This document shows, piece after piece, positions 40,272-48,688 of a DNA stretch of 64,000 nt (position 1 is the stretch's first letter; every line of letters starts with the position of its first letter). The notes under the pieces were generated by a model. The model searched no databases. It was not told where the DNA came from and saw only the letters and a program-made list of their open reading frames with translations. Origin of the DNA: Pseudomonas paracarnis (lineage in GTDB: Bacteria; Pseudomonadota; Gammaproteobacteria; Pseudomonadales; Pseudomonadaceae). Location of the stretch: assembly GCF_904063055.1 (NCBI RefSeq), contig NZ_CAJFCN010000001.1, positions 806,001 to 870,000 of the forward strand, written 5' to 3'. The translations under genes were made by a program, and so were the position numbers.

Positions 40272-40955
40272 ATGAGTGAAAAAGCAATCCTGAGCTGCCG
40301 CAACCTGGGCAAATCCTACGAGGAAGGCCCGGAGTCGGTGGTGGTGCTGTCCAACCTGCAGCTTGAACTGCACCCTGGCGAGCGTGTGGCGATCGTCGGC
40401 AGTTCCGGTTCCGGCAAGAGTACCTTGCTCAACCTGCTGGGCGGCCTCGATACGCCGTCCCAGGGCAGCGTATGGCTGGCCGGTGAAGAACTATCGGCGT
40501 TGAATGAAAAGGCCCGCGGCCAACTGCGCAATCGCTCGTTGGGCTTTGTGTACCAGTTCCACCACTTGCTGCCGGAATTCACCGCCCTGGAAAACGTGTG
40601 CATGCCGCTGTTGATCGGCAAGACCGCGATTCCTGAAGCGCGTCAGCGTGCCACGGCCTTGCTCGAACGCGTCGGCCTGGGCCACCGCCTGGAGCACAAG
40701 CCGGCGGAGTTGTCCGGTGGTGAGCGCCAGCGCGTGGCGATTGCTCGTGCCCTGGTGAACAACCCGGGCCTGGTGATGCTCGACGAGCCGACCGGCAACC
40801 TCGACTCCCACACCGCCCAGGGCATCAAGGACTTGATGCTGGAACTGAGCACCCAGATGCGCACCGCGTTCCTGGTGGTGACCCATGACATGAGCATGGC
40901 CCGGCAGATGGACCGTGTACTGCATTTGCAGGAAGGTCATCTGGTCGCTATCTGA
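40272..40955 (+). CDS. lolD: Lipoprotein-releasing ABC ATPase LolD
   Basis: ATPase that powers LolCDE. The 227-residue protein has Walker [10 protein letters not shown]-loop [11 protein letters not shown], signature LSGGERQR, Walker [13 protein letters not shown] and the switch histidine VVTHDMS. I used the ATG giving MSEKAILSC, which matches the length I recall for Pseudomonas LolD; an ATG five codons upstream overlaps the lolC stop (TATGAGTGA) and is also possible. Neither has a strong ribosome site, suggesting coupling to lolC. Confidence 0.93.
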   Translation: MSEKAILSCRNLGKSYEEGPESVVVLSNLQLELHPGERVAIVGSSGSGKSTLLNLLGGLDTPSQGSVWLAGEELSALNEKARGQLRNRSLGFVYQFHHLLPEFTALENVCMPLLIGKTAIPEARQRATALLERVGLGHRLEHKPAELSGGERQRVAIARALVNNPGLVMLDEPTGNLDSHTAQGIKDLMLELSTQMRTAFLVVTHDMSMARQMDRVLHLQEGHLVAI

Positions 40956-40963
40956 CCTGTTGC

Positions 40964-40992
40964 AAGCCCGGTTTTTAGAGGTCGGGCTTTTT
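40964..40992 (+). terminator. Terminator-like hairpin inside the lol operon
   Basis: AAGCCCG/CGGGCTT with a 12-nt loop is followed by five T residues, 24 bp before the lolE start. It has all the marks of an intrinsic terminator although lolE follows. A competing pairing GACCT (40,954-40,958) with AGGTC (40,979-40,983) would disrupt part of it. Confidence 0.75.
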
Positions 40993-41015
40993 CATTTTTC
41001 CAACGGTGCCCGCGA

Positions 41016-42260
41016 ATGTTCAGACCGTTATCGATTTTTATCGGCACGCGCTATACCCGCGCCAAGCGCCGCAACCGTTTTGTCTCGTTTATCTCGATGA
41101 CCTCGATGATCGGCCTCGCCCTGGGCGTATTGGCGATGATCGTGGTGCTTTCGGTAATGAACGGCTTTCAGCGTGAAATGAGCTCGCGCATCCTCGGCAT
41201 GGTGCCCCACGCCACCATCGTCGGCGTAAAGCCGATTGATGATTGGCAGCCGGTGGCCGCGGCCGCGATGAAGAATCCGCAAGTCACCGCCGCTGTGCCC
41301 TTCACCCAGATGGATGGCATGTTTTCCTATAAGGGCGCGATGCAGCCGATCGAGATCAGTGGCGTCGACCCGGCCCAGGAAGGCAAGGTGTCGATCGTGG
41401 CCCAGCACATCGTGCGCGGCAAACTCGACGACCTCAAACCCGGCGAGTTCGGGGTGGTGGTCGGTGATATCACTGCGCGGCGTTTTCGCCTGAACGTGGG
41501 CGACAAGCTGACCCTGATCGTGCCGGAGCTCAGCAGCGCCCCGGGCGGTATCACCCCGCGCATGCAGCGCCTGAATGTGGTGGGCATCTTCAAGGTCGGC
41601 GCCGAACTGGATGGCTCCATGGCCCTGATCCACATGGCCGATGCCGCTGAAATCCAGCATTGGCAGCCCAACCAGGTGCAAAGCGTGCGCCTGGCGGTGA
41701 AGGACCTGTATGCAGCGCCCAAAGTCTCGGCAGATATCGCCGCCAGCCTGGGCGCGGCTTACAAGCCGGATGACTGGACCCACACCCAGGGCAGCCTGTT
41801 CAGCGCGATGAAAATGGAAAAGACCATGATCGGCCTGCTGTTGCTGATGATCGTCGCCGTGGCCGCGTTCAACATCATCGCCACCTTGATCATGGTGGTG
41901 AACGACAAAGGCGCGGATATCGCCATCCTGCGTACCATCGGCGCCACACCTCGGCAGATCATGGCGATCTTCATGGTGCAGGGCACCGTGATTGGCGTGG
42001 TCGGCACCTTGATCGGCGGCGTGCTGGGGGTGATTGCGGCGCTGAACGTGAGTGAGCTGGTGGGCTGGCTGGAGCGGGTGAGCGGGCAGCATATCTTCAG
42101 CTCGGATGTGTACTTTGTCAGTAACCTGCCTTCGGAGCTGCAAGGTGGGGATGTGTTGCTGATCTGCTCGGCGGGGTTTGTGTTGAGCTTCTTGGCGACG
42201 ATTTACCCGGCGTATCGGGCGGCGAAGATTGAGCCGGCGCACGCCCTCAGGTATTCGTAA
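41016..42260 (+). CDS. lolE: Lipoprotein-releasing ABC permease LolE
   Basis: Second permease of LolCDE, paralogous to lolC: both begin [18 protein letters not shown] and share the helix [14 protein letters not shown]. The 414-residue protein has the same one-plus-three helix topology around a large periplasmic domain. Having two distinct permeases rather than a single LolF agrees with gammaproteobacterial operons. A terminator-like hairpin separates it from lolD, so it may also have its own promoter. No strong ribosome site precedes its ATG. Confidence 0.92.
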   Translation: MFRPLSIFIGTRYTRAKRRNRFVSFISMTSMIGLALGVLAMIVVLSVMNGFQREMSSRILGMVPHATIVGVKPIDDWQPVAAAAMKNPQVTAAVPFTQMDGMFSYKGAMQPIEISGVDPAQEGKVSIVAQHIVRGKLDDLKPGEFGVVVGDITARRFRLNVGDKLTLIVPELSSAPGGITPRMQRLNVVGIFKVGAELDGSMALIHMADAAEIQHWQPNQVQSVRLAVKDLYAAPKVSADIAASLGAAYKPDDWTHTQGSLFSAMKMEKTMIGLLLLMIVAVAAFNIIATLIMVVNDKGADIAILRTIGATPRQIMAIFMVQGTVIGVVGTLIGGVLGVIAALNVSELVGWLERVSGQHIFSSDVYFVSNLPSELQGGDVLLICSAGFVLSFLATIYPAYRAAKIEPAHALRYS

Positions 42261-42266
42261 CCTGCT

Positions 42267-42367
42267 CGTTCCCACGCTCTGCGTGGGAATGCCTCACCGG
42301 ACGCTCCGCGTCCGCTGTTGGGACGCACAGCGTCCCGGAATGCATTCCCACGCGGAGCGTGGGAACG
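42267..42367. repeat. Inverted repeat of the CGTTCCCACGC family
   Basis: Arms CGTTCCCACGCTCTGCGTGG and its near complement enclose two smaller hairpins (GACGCTCCGCGTC, GACGCACAGCGTC). This is a repeat family distinct from the REPs and recurs in part near 48,050. It ends one base before the stop codon of the copper sensor gene, filling the space between convergent genes. Confidence 0.82.
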
Positions 42368-42368
42368 A

Positions 42369-43718
42369 TCAGCAGTCGCCCTCGGGCAACTCAATCACAA
42401 ACCTGGTCCAGCCCGCCTGCGACTCACAATAAATCCTCCCGCCATGCGCCCGCACAATCGACTGGGTAATCGCCAGCCCCAGGCCCGCATGTTCACTGCT
42501 ACCTGCACGCCTCGACGGATCGGCTCGGTAGAACCGGTCAAACAGCCGCGGCAATAACGGCGCAGGAATACCTTCCCCGCTGTTCTCAACCGTCAGTGTC
42601 ACGCCACTCTCGATCCGCACCCGCACTTCGCCGCCCGGTGGGGTAAACCGCAGCGCGTTATCCAGCAGATTCGACAAGGCCCGGCGCAACATACCGCGAT
42701 CGCCCATCGTCTGGGCGGTGCCTTCGCGCACCAGCGTCACCTGTGCGTCCTCCGCCAGCAGGGTAAAGAACTCCAACAGTGCGTCGACCTCATCGCCCAA
42801 ATCCAGAGCTTCTCGGCTGGGCATCAGCAAGCCGTGGTCAGCTTTGGCCAGGTACAGCATGTCGTTGACCAGTTGCGCCATCCATTGCAGCTCTTCCAGA
42901 TTGCTGTGCAGCGCCTCGCGGTAATCCTCCAGCGGGCGCGGTTGGGTGAGGATGACTTGGGTCTGGGTCAGCAGGTTGGACAGCGGTGTGCGCAGTTCGT
43001 GGGCGATATCTGCGCTGAAGGCAGACAGGCGCTGGAACGCGTCATCCAGGCGCGCCAGCATGGCGTTGACGGCTTGGGCCAGCTCCGCGAGCTCCACCGG
43101 CATTTGTTCTTGGGGTAAGCGTTGCGTGAGGGAGTGGGCGGAGACACTGGCGGCCACTTCGCCCATGCGCCGCAGCGGTCGCAAGCCACTGCGCGCAGCC
43201 CAGGCGCCGAGCAGGGCAGTGGCCAGGGCCGAGAGGCCGACGGTCAGCCAGATCAAGCGTTGCATGCGTTGCAGAAAGTGCTGGTGGTGGGTGATGTCGA
43301 GGATCAGGGTCAGTTGTGGCGAATCCAGTTGGCTGGGCGTCAAGGGCGCGATGAATACGCGGTAGTCGGTGCCTGCGTATTGCAGGCTGTGCAGGCCGGG
43401 TGCTTGGGGCAAGGGAAGGTGTGGCGCGCCGTCCAGCCAACGTTGCCCAGCTCCGGTGATGCGCAAGGCGAGGTCGGGCTGGTGATCGAGTTCGGCGCGC
43501 AGTTGAGGGGTTCGCCGGGCGAGGTCTTCCGGTGATGCGACACCCTGCAAGGTGCTGCGCAGGGCCACCAGTTTACTTTCGAGCTGTTGCTGGTCCAGCT
43601 CCATGAAGTGCGCCTCGCTGGCCCGGTTGAACAACACCCCGGCGATCAACGAGACCACCGCCGTGCAGGCGGCAAACAGCAGCGCCAGGCGGCTGGTCAG
43701 GGACAGGCGCTTGATCAC
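42369..43718 (-). CDS. copS: Heavy-metal sensor histidine kinase (CopS/CusS type)
   Basis: Inner-membrane sensor, 449 residues. A first membrane helix (residues 10-30) and a second near residue 155 ([20 protein letters not shown]) enclose a periplasmic sensor region; HAMP follows. The H-box is [18 protein letters not shown]-box [14 protein letters not shown], and G-box [16 protein letters not shown]. It starts at a GTG overlapping the regulator's stop (GTGA), so the two are translationally coupled. The adjacent cupredoxin gene and copper box point to copper as signal. Confidence 0.9.
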   Translation of the reverse strand: MIKRLSLTSRLALLFAACTAVVSLIAGVLFNRASEAHFMELDQQQLESKLVALRSTLQGVASPEDLARRTPQLRAELDHQPDLALRITGAGQRWLDGAPHLPLPQAPGLHSLQYAGTDYRVFIAPLTPSQLDSPQLTLILDITHHQHFLQRMQRLIWLTVGLSALATALLGAWAARSGLRPLRRMGEVAASVSAHSLTQRLPQEQMPVELAELAQAVNAMLARLDDAFQRLSAFSADIAHELRTPLSNLLTQTQVILTQPRPLEDYREALHSNLEELQWMAQLVNDMLYLAKADHGLLMPSREALDLGDEVDALLEFFTLLAEDAQVTLVREGTAQTMGDRGMLRRALSNLLDNALRFTPPGGEVRVRIESGVTLTVENSGEGIPAPLLPRLFDRFYRADPSRRAGSSEHAGLGLAITQSIVRAHGGRIYCESQAGWTRFVIELPEGDC

Positions 43719-44395
43719 GTGAACCGTTCCTCCAGCACGTAACCCATGCCGCGCACGGTGTGGATCAGCTTATTGGGGAAATTGTCATCGACTTTCAGGC
43801 GCAGGCGGCGAATGGCAACTTCGATGATGTTGGTGTCGCTGTCGAAATTCATGTCCCACACCTGGGAGGCGATCAGCGTCTTGGGCAGCACTTCGCCCTG
43901 GCGGCGTAGCAGCAGCTCCAGCAAGGCGAACTCCTTGGCGGTGAGGTCGATGCGCTGGCCGCTGCGCTCGACGCGGCGGCGGATCAAGTCCAGGCTCAGG
44001 TCGGCCAGTTGCAGCGTGGTCTCCTGCGGCGTGCTGCTGCCACGGCGCAATAAGGTGCGCACCCGCGCCAGCAGTTCGGAAAACGCGAAGGGTTTGACCA
44101 GATAATCGTCGGCGCCCAGCTCCAGGCCATGTACTCGGTCTTCTACGGCATCGCGAGCGGTGAGGAATAGCACCGGGATGTCCAGGCCGGCACTGCGCAC
44201 CGCCTGCAGGATTTGCCAGCCATCGCGGCCGGGCAGCATCACATCGAGGATCAACAAGTCATAGTCGCCCGTTAGCGCCAAGTGCTGGCCACTGGTGCCG
44301 TCGGCCACCAGTTCGGTGGTAAAGCCCGCTTCGGCCAGGCCCTGACGCAGGTAATGACCGGTTTTGGGTTGGTCTTCGACGATCAGCAGTTTCAT
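43715..44395 (-). CDS. copR: Copper response regulator (CopR/CusR type)
   Basis: OmpR-family regulator of 226 residues: receiver domain with phospho-acceptor aspartate in [17 protein letters not shown], conserved lysine in [17 protein letters not shown], and a C-terminal winged helix with [17 protein letters not shown] and [16 protein letters not shown]. It is divergent from the cupredoxin gene with a copper box between. The start is the ATG of MKLLIVED. Forms a two-gene operon with the kinase. Confidence 0.94.
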   Translation of the reverse strand: MKLLIVEDQPKTGHYLRQGLAEAGFTTELVADGTSGQHLALTGDYDLLILDVMLPGRDGWQILQAVRSAGLDIPVLFLTARDAVEDRVHGLELGADDYLVKPFAFSELLARVRTLLRRGSSTPQETTLQLADLSLDLIRRRVERSGQRIDLTAKEFALLELLLRRQGEVLPKTLIASQVWDMNFDSDTNIIEVAIRRLRLKVDDNFPNKLIHTVRGMGYVLEERFT

Positions 44396-44460
44396 GTAGG
44401 GCTCTTGGTCAAGGTGGACGCCGGCCTTTATACCCTGGGCTCCGGGGTATGGGCGCAAGC

Positions 44461-44475
44461 TGACAAAGTTGTAAT
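44461..44475. promoter_or_regulatory. Copper box (CopR/CusR operator)
   Basis: TGACAAAGTTGTAAT is one mismatch from the inverted repeat TGACAA-N2-TTGTCAT recognised by CusR, and close to the Pseudomonas cop box. It lies between the divergent regulator and cupredoxin genes, 66 bp and 77 bp from their starts. Confidence 0.78.
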
Positions 44476-44551
44476 CTAGCAGTCAGCTGGCTGGCAGCGA
44501 GGCCATCTTAAAGTGTTGCCCAAGCTGGATACCTATTTTGGAGAGTGAAAG

Positions 44552-45073
44552 ATGGCGTTGCGTACACCCCAGTTATTGGCGGGCTGCCTGTTGGCGTTGA
44601 GTTTCAATGCACTGGCGGATGCGACTCACACCTACGCGTTCGGCCAGCCGGCCCCGGCGGATAAAGCCACGCGCACCGTTGAAGTCACGCTGCGGGACAT
44701 TGCCTTTGAGCCCAAATCCCTGGACGTCAAGGCCGGTGAAACCGTGCGCTTCGTGCTGGTCAACAAAGGCCAGTTGCTGCATGAGTTCAACCTGGGTGAC
44801 GCGGCCATGCATGCCGCCCACCAGAAAGAGATGTTGCAGATGCAAGCCAGTGGCATGCTCACCGCCACCGGCATGGGCAAGATGGATCACAGCGCCATGG
44901 GCCACGGCGACATGGGCGGCATGAAGCACGACGATCCCAACAGTGTGTTGGTGGAGCCGGGCAAGACGGCCGAACTGACCTGGACGTTCAAGCAGGCCAC
45001 AGGCCTTGAGTTCGCCTGCAACCTGCCTGGGCATTACCAGGCGGGCATGGTCGGCAAACTGACCGTTGAGTGA
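44552..45073 (+). CDS. Periplasmic cupredoxin, copper-resistance associated
   Basis: A 173-residue exported protein with signal peptide MALRTPQLLAGCLLALSFNA and a plastocyanin/azurin fold. Type 1 copper ligands are visible: histidine in LLHEFNLG, then cysteine, histidine and methionine in FACNLPGHYQAGM. The loop between (about residues 88-135) is rich in His and Met (MHAAHQKEMLQM, KMDHSAMGHGDMGGMKH), a likely extra copper site. Divergent from copRS and probably controlled by the copper box. A role in periplasmic copper handling is inference. Confidence 0.9.
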   Translation: MALRTPQLLAGCLLALSFNALADATHTYAFGQPAPADKATRTVEVTLRDIAFEPKSLDVKAGETVRFVLVNKGQLLHEFNLGDAAMHAAHQKEMLQMQASGMLTATGMGKMDHSAMGHGDMGGMKHDDPNSVLVEPGKTAELTWTFKQATGLEFACNLPGHYQAGMVGKLTVE

Positions 45074-45139
45074 GGCGTTTGTTAAGGGCGGGAGCAAAGG
45101 CTGGTAGACTGGCGCGGTTTATTTAGCCAGGTTTCCGCC

Positions 45140-45970
45140 ATGCATCCCGCAGCCGAACATTCGCCGCTGGGCAAGTCCAGTGAATACATCAGCACTTACA
45201 CGCCTTCGTTGTTGTTCCCGATTCCACGCGCCGCCAAGTGGGCCGAGCTGGGCCTGAGCGCCGAGACCCTGCCGTACAAGGGCGTGGATTTCTGGAACTG
45301 CTTCGAACTGTCCTGGCTGTTGCCCTCGGGCAAGCCGGTGGTAGCCATCGGTGAATTCAGCATTCCGGCCGACTCGCCAAACATCATCGAGTCCAAGTCG
45401 TTCAAGCTGTACCTCAACTCGCTGAACCAGACCGCGTTTGCCGATACGCAAAGCCTTGAAGCCACCCTGCGCACCGACCTCAGCGCTGCGGCCGGCAAGC
45501 CCGTGAACGTGCGCATTCGTAGCCTGGCCGACATCGAGGCAGAAGGCGTGATGGCGTTGCCGGGCGTGTGCATTGACGGCCTGGATATCAACGTCAGCAG
45601 CTACGAACACCCGCGCCCGGAACTGCTGCGTTGCGATGATTCGCGCGTGGTGGAGGAGAGCGTGCACAGCCACCTGCTCAAATCCAACTGCCCGGTGACC
45701 AGCCAGCCTGACTGGGGCAGTGTGGTGGTGGAATACCGTGGTGCGGCGCTGGATCACGCCAGCCTGCTGGAATATATCGTCAGCTTTCGCCAGCACTCGG
45801 ACTTTCATGAGCAGTGTGTGGAGCGGATCTTCCTGGACTTGCAGCGCTTGCTCAAGCCGGAGAAGTTGACCGTGTATGCACGCTATGTGCGTCGGGGTGG
45901 GTTGGATATCAACCCGTATCGCAGCACTGAGAACACCCAGTTCCTGAACGTGCGGCTGGCGCGTCAGTAA
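45140..45970 (+). CDS. queF: 7-cyano-7-deazaguanine (preQ0) reductase QueF
   Basis: NADPH-dependent reduction of preQ0 to preQ1 in queuosine biosynthesis for tRNA. The 276-residue protein is the long two-domain T-fold type of E. coli. The catalytic cysteine is in [16 protein letters not shown], and the substrate motif is [15 protein letters not shown]; the C-terminal part has [14 protein letters not shown]. Only an AGG lies before the ATG. Transcribed alone between the cupredoxin gene and a REPIN. I saw no preQ1 riboswitch in its short leader. Confidence 0.96.
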   Translation: MHPAAEHSPLGKSSEYISTYTPSLLFPIPRAAKWAELGLSAETLPYKGVDFWNCFELSWLLPSGKPVVAIGEFSIPADSPNIIESKSFKLYLNSLNQTAFADTQSLEATLRTDLSAAAGKPVNVRIRSLADIEAEGVMALPGVCIDGLDINVSSYEHPRPELLRCDDSRVVEESVHSHLLKSNCPVTSQPDWGSVVVEYRGAALDHASLLEYIVSFRQHSDFHEQCVERIFLDLQRLLKPEKLTVYARYVRRGGLDINPYRSTENTQFLNVRLARQ

Positions 45971-45988
45971 GCCTTCATACAAAAAACT

Positions 45989-46075
45989 GTGGGAGCTGGC
46001 TTGCCTGCGATTGCGATCTTTCAGTCATTCATCAAGTGACTGATACACCGCTATCGCAGGCAAGCCAGCTCCCAC
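45989..46075. repeat. REPIN after queF
   Basis: Complete inverted pair of the GTGGGAGCTGGCTTGCCTGC subtype, 18 bp after the queF stop and 30 bp before the stop codon of the convergent DUF4404 gene. Confidence 0.88.
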
Positions 46076-46105
46076 ATTTGGTTTTGTGTTTGGCTTGGGC
46101 TCGGG

Positions 46106-46372
46106 TTAGATGCCGATATTGCCAAGGGTCAGCACGATATTGCGCAACGTCCCGGCAATGCCTGGATGGTCCAGTTCAAAACCTTCCACTGCCCGGTTCA
46201 CATCGTCAGCGATGCTGGGCGTCTGGGTGGCCGGTTCCATTTCCAACTGGACTTCGAATTTGGCGATCAACTCTTCCAATGCTTGACGTTTCTCGGCGGG
46301 CAACTCGGGATGATTCTCCAGTTGCTCACGCACAATATCGGCCTGCTGTTGTAACTTCTCGCGATCAGGCAT
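46106..46372 (-). CDS. DUF4404 family protein
   Basis: An 88-residue acidic helical protein. The N-terminal half is predicted coiled coil (REKLQQQADIVREQLENHPEL, EKRQALEELIAKFEVQLE), followed by a short conserved tail with FELDHPGIAGTLRNIVLTLGNIGI. The whole length matches DUF4404, whose function is unknown. AAAGGAA precedes the ATG. Same strand as the HAD-like gene 111 bp upstream. Confidence 0.85.
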   Translation of the reverse strand: MPDREKLQQQADIVREQLENHPELPAEKRQALEELIAKFEVQLEMEPATQTPSIADDVNRAVEGFELDHPGIAGTLRNIVLTLGNIGI

Positions 46373-46483
46373 GACGTTCTTTCCTTTTATCGATAGGCAC
46401 TGGCATAGACCGCGGCACGCCGTGAAAGGTCTACGGGCTGACCTGTAGATTAATCCACTGCGGCCAACTGTGCATGATCTCGA

Positions 46484-47092
46484 TCAGGGCTTCTCGCCCT
46501 TGAGCTGGCGCAGGCGGATGTCGGCCAGGCAGGTGCCGAGTTCGCCGAGGTGGTCGATCACCGAATGCACACCCAGGCCATAGAGCGCCACCGTGGCCTT
46601 GCCGCGCTTGTGTTCGCGTTGCTGCTCGGTCAGCGCCTGCCATTGCTGGGGCGACAGGCCGCAGAGCGAACCGCAGGAGGCCAGGCCGATGGTCCACAAA
46701 CCGGCATTCAGGCCCGATTGCAGCAGGCGCGGCTCGCCGCTGACCAGTACGCAGCCTTCCAGGCGTTCGATGTTCAACTCCATCAGGGCTTGCCAGCAAG
46801 CGTGGGGCGCGGGCCAGCGAATGGAGGAGGGCGAGGCCGCCTTGAGCCAGCCAGGCAGGCCGGCGCAGAGTGGCGTGGTCACGGCGGGAGGCAGTTCGTC
46901 CAGCCAGGCGCAGGGCACGCCTTGTTCTTTGAGACTGCGCAGGATTTTCAACGCGCCTGGCGTGGCCTCGGCGTCGGCGCAAGGTGAGTCGGTGCGCGCC
47001 AGGGAACCAAAATCCACCAGGCAGCCACTCAGGCCAAATAACACGGCGGTCAATGAGGGGGCGGCGGCGACGGCAATCTCGGCGTGTGGCAT
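46484..47092 (-). CDS. Phosphonatase-like HAD protein lacking catalytic residues
   Basis: A 202-residue protein resembling phosphonoacetaldehyde hydrolase (PhnX): LTAVLFGLSGCLVDFGSLA aligns with the first HAD motif and LQSGLNAGLWTIGLASCGSLCGLSP with the last. The nucleophile aspartate is glycine/leucine here, and the acidic pair of the metal motif (VDDT in PhnX) reads VSGE. The PhnX cap domain appears missing, consistent with 202 rather than about 275 residues. It is therefore unlikely to be a working phosphonatase; it may be structural or regulatory. AGGGA precedes the ATG. Confidence 0.8.
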   Translation of the reverse strand: MPHAEIAVAAAPSLTAVLFGLSGCLVDFGSLARTDSPCADAEATPGALKILRSLKEQGVPCAWLDELPPAVTTPLCAGLPGWLKAASPSSIRWPAPHACWQALMELNIERLEGCVLVSGEPRLLQSGLNAGLWTIGLASCGSLCGLSPQQWQALTEQQREHKRGKATVALYGLGVHSVIDHLGELGTCLADIRLRQLKGEKP

Positions 47093-47288
47093 CTGAACGT
47101 CCCTGAAATAGCTGCCACGCTATCGGGGCGGCATGACAAGGGGGATGACACTGTCGATATTTGTAGGAATTTTGTGCATTTTCCCTAAGACGATTCTAGG
47201 TAGCTGCCTAAATCGGCACTTCCGTCATATACTGACAGCCTTATTCAGGGCATAGCGCCCATGACAGACCATTCAAGGAGCAAAAGCT

Positions 47289-47978
47289 ATGCGCTGGAGC
47301 CAGTACTTCGCTCAGCTATCGGTGTGTGCCACCATCCTGTTGGCGCCTTTCGCTGCCCAAGCGGCCTCGGAAGATGACCCGTGGGAAAGCGTCAACCGCC
47401 CCATCTTCACCTTCAACGACACCGTTGACACCTATGCCCTCAAGCCAATCGCCCAGGGCTATCAGTTCGTCACCCCACAATTTGTGCAGGACGGCGTTCA
47501 CAACTTCTTCCGCAACATCGGTGATGTCGGCAACCTGGCCAACAACGTGCTGCAACTCAAGCCGCACAATGCAGGCGTCGACACCGCCCGCTTGTTGGTC
47601 AACACCACATTTGGCGTTCTGGGCTTTATTGACGTCGGCACCAAAATGGGGCTGCAGCGCAGCGATGAAGACTTCGGCCAAACCCTCGGCTACTGGGGCG
47701 TGGGCAGCGGCCCGTACGTGATGATCCCGTTGCTGGGCCCAAGCACCTTGCGTGATGCGCCGTCCAAATACGTCGACAGCTACACCCAACCGTACCGCTA
47801 CATGAACGACATCGGCTGGCGTAACAGCACCTTCGGCCTCAACGTGGTCGACGTGCGCGCCAGCCTGCTCGACAGCGAGAAGCTGATCAGCGGCGACAAG
47901 TACACCTTCATTCGTAACGCTTACCTGCAGAACCGCGAGTTCAAGGTCAAGGACGGCAAGGTCGTTGACGACTTTTAA
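47289..47978 (+). CDS. mlaA: MlaA/VacJ family outer-membrane lipid transport protein
   Basis: MlaA removes misplaced phospholipids from the outer leaflet of the outer membrane for return by MlaBCDEF. The 229-residue protein has the family core EDDPWESVNRPIFTFNDTVD and the later DFGQTLGYWGVGSGPYVMIPLLGPSTLRD. Its signal peptide ends PFAAQAAS and looks like a signal peptidase I site; no lipobox cysteine is present at the cleavage point, unlike E. coli MlaA. AAGGAGC precedes the ATG. The remaining mla genes are not in this window. A strong terminator follows. Confidence 0.92.
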   Translation: MRWSQYFAQLSVCATILLAPFAAQAASEDDPWESVNRPIFTFNDTVDTYALKPIAQGYQFVTPQFVQDGVHNFFRNIGDVGNLANNVLQLKPHNAGVDTARLLVNTTFGVLGFIDVGTKMGLQRSDEDFGQTLGYWGVGSGPYVMIPLLGPSTLRDAPSKYVDSYTQPYRYMNDIGWRNSTFGLNVVDVRASLLDSEKLISGDKYTFIRNAYLQNREFKVKDGKVVDDF

Positions 47979-47999
47979 GCTGCGACGTTTTGAAATGAA

Positions 48000-48029
48000 A
48001 AAGGCGACCTTTATAGGGTCGCCTTTTTT
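48000..48029. terminator. Terminator of mlaA
   Basis: Stem AAGGCGACC/GGTCGCCTT with a 7-nt loop, A5 on the left and T6 on the right. It follows mlaA by 21 bp and could also function leftward. Confidence 0.92.
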
Positions 48030-48041
48030 GTGCGCGCTGAT

Positions 48042-48090
48042 CGTTCCCCACGCTACGCGTGGGAACGCATCCCGTGACGCTCCGCGTCAC
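48042..48090. repeat. Partial CGTTCCCACGC-family repeat
   Basis: Hairpins CGTTCCCCACGC/GCGTGGGAACG and GTGACGC/GCGTCAC match the left half of the larger inverted repeat near 42,300, with the right half missing. Confidence 0.7.
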
Positions 48091-48115
48091 CCTTGCGCAG
48101 GGGCTGGATGCTGCG

Positions 48116-48421
48116 TTAGCGCATTTTCAGAATCTTGAGGCCCAGATGCTGGTCATCGCCTACTGCCTTGGTCCACACCACCTCGGTATCCGCTTCAAGA
48201 CCCCTGAGCGCGGCGTGCTCTGAATCAATGCGCACGGTCAGCAGGTCACCCACCGTGAACTGGCGAGGTGCCTGCACCTGCATGCCGGAACTGGAGAGGT
48301 CCACGCAGGTACCGGCAATCTCCTGCCCGGCATGGATCAAAGACACATCGGCATCTATTCGCATGCGGATGAAATCGCGTTTTTCGGCGTAGTCGCGCTC
48401 GTGTTCGCTCACAGCATCCAT
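48116..48421 (-). CDS. Single-domain PilZ protein (c-di-GMP receptor)
   Basis: A 101-residue protein consisting of one PilZ domain. Both signature elements are intact: RDFIR (RxxxR) near residue 15 and DLSSSGM (D/NxSxxG) near residue 42, so cyclic-di-GMP binding is likely. Partner unknown. Start ATG has only AAGTAAGG very close before it. Divergent from rssB; this order agrees with what I recall of the P. aeruginosa map. Confidence 0.88.
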   Translation of the reverse strand: MDAVSEHERDYAEKRDFIRMRIDADVSLIHAGQEIAGTCVDLSSSGMQVQAPRQFTVGDLLTVRIDSEHAALRGLEADTEVVWTKAVGDDQHLGLKILKMR

Positions 48422-48688
48422 CCTTACTTTGCGTTGTGGTTGTGAGGGTTCTTATAACTCCCGGTGATTTGCGGTGTAAAGACGCCCGGCGACCATCGGC
48501 ATGAGCTTGAAACCCCTCACGGATGGGAGTACCGTCTGCGCCTTAGAAGGGCACCTCTGCTTTACCGTTGTGCATGGGCCAAATCCCAATGCTTTGTAGG
48601 ACAGAGAGGCTAGAAAGCGAATCCAGTACGTGAGCCCGGCCATTGCCGAGCCGCCTACGCCAACCTAATTCTGGCGCCGTTTGCCCAC
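48422..48688. other. Intergenic region before rssB
   Basis: About 270 bp that must hold the divergent promoters of the PilZ and rssB genes. I recognise no known riboswitch, small RNA, terminator or regulator site in it. Confidence 0.4.

Noticed and set aside
45074..45139. preQ1 riboswitch before queF
   Set aside because: The leader is only about 65 bp and shows neither the small preQ1 pseudoknot pattern nor a terminator.
48422..48688. Riboswitch or small RNA in the rssB leader
   Set aside because: Several short pairings exist but no known consensus was recognised and no terminator follows.
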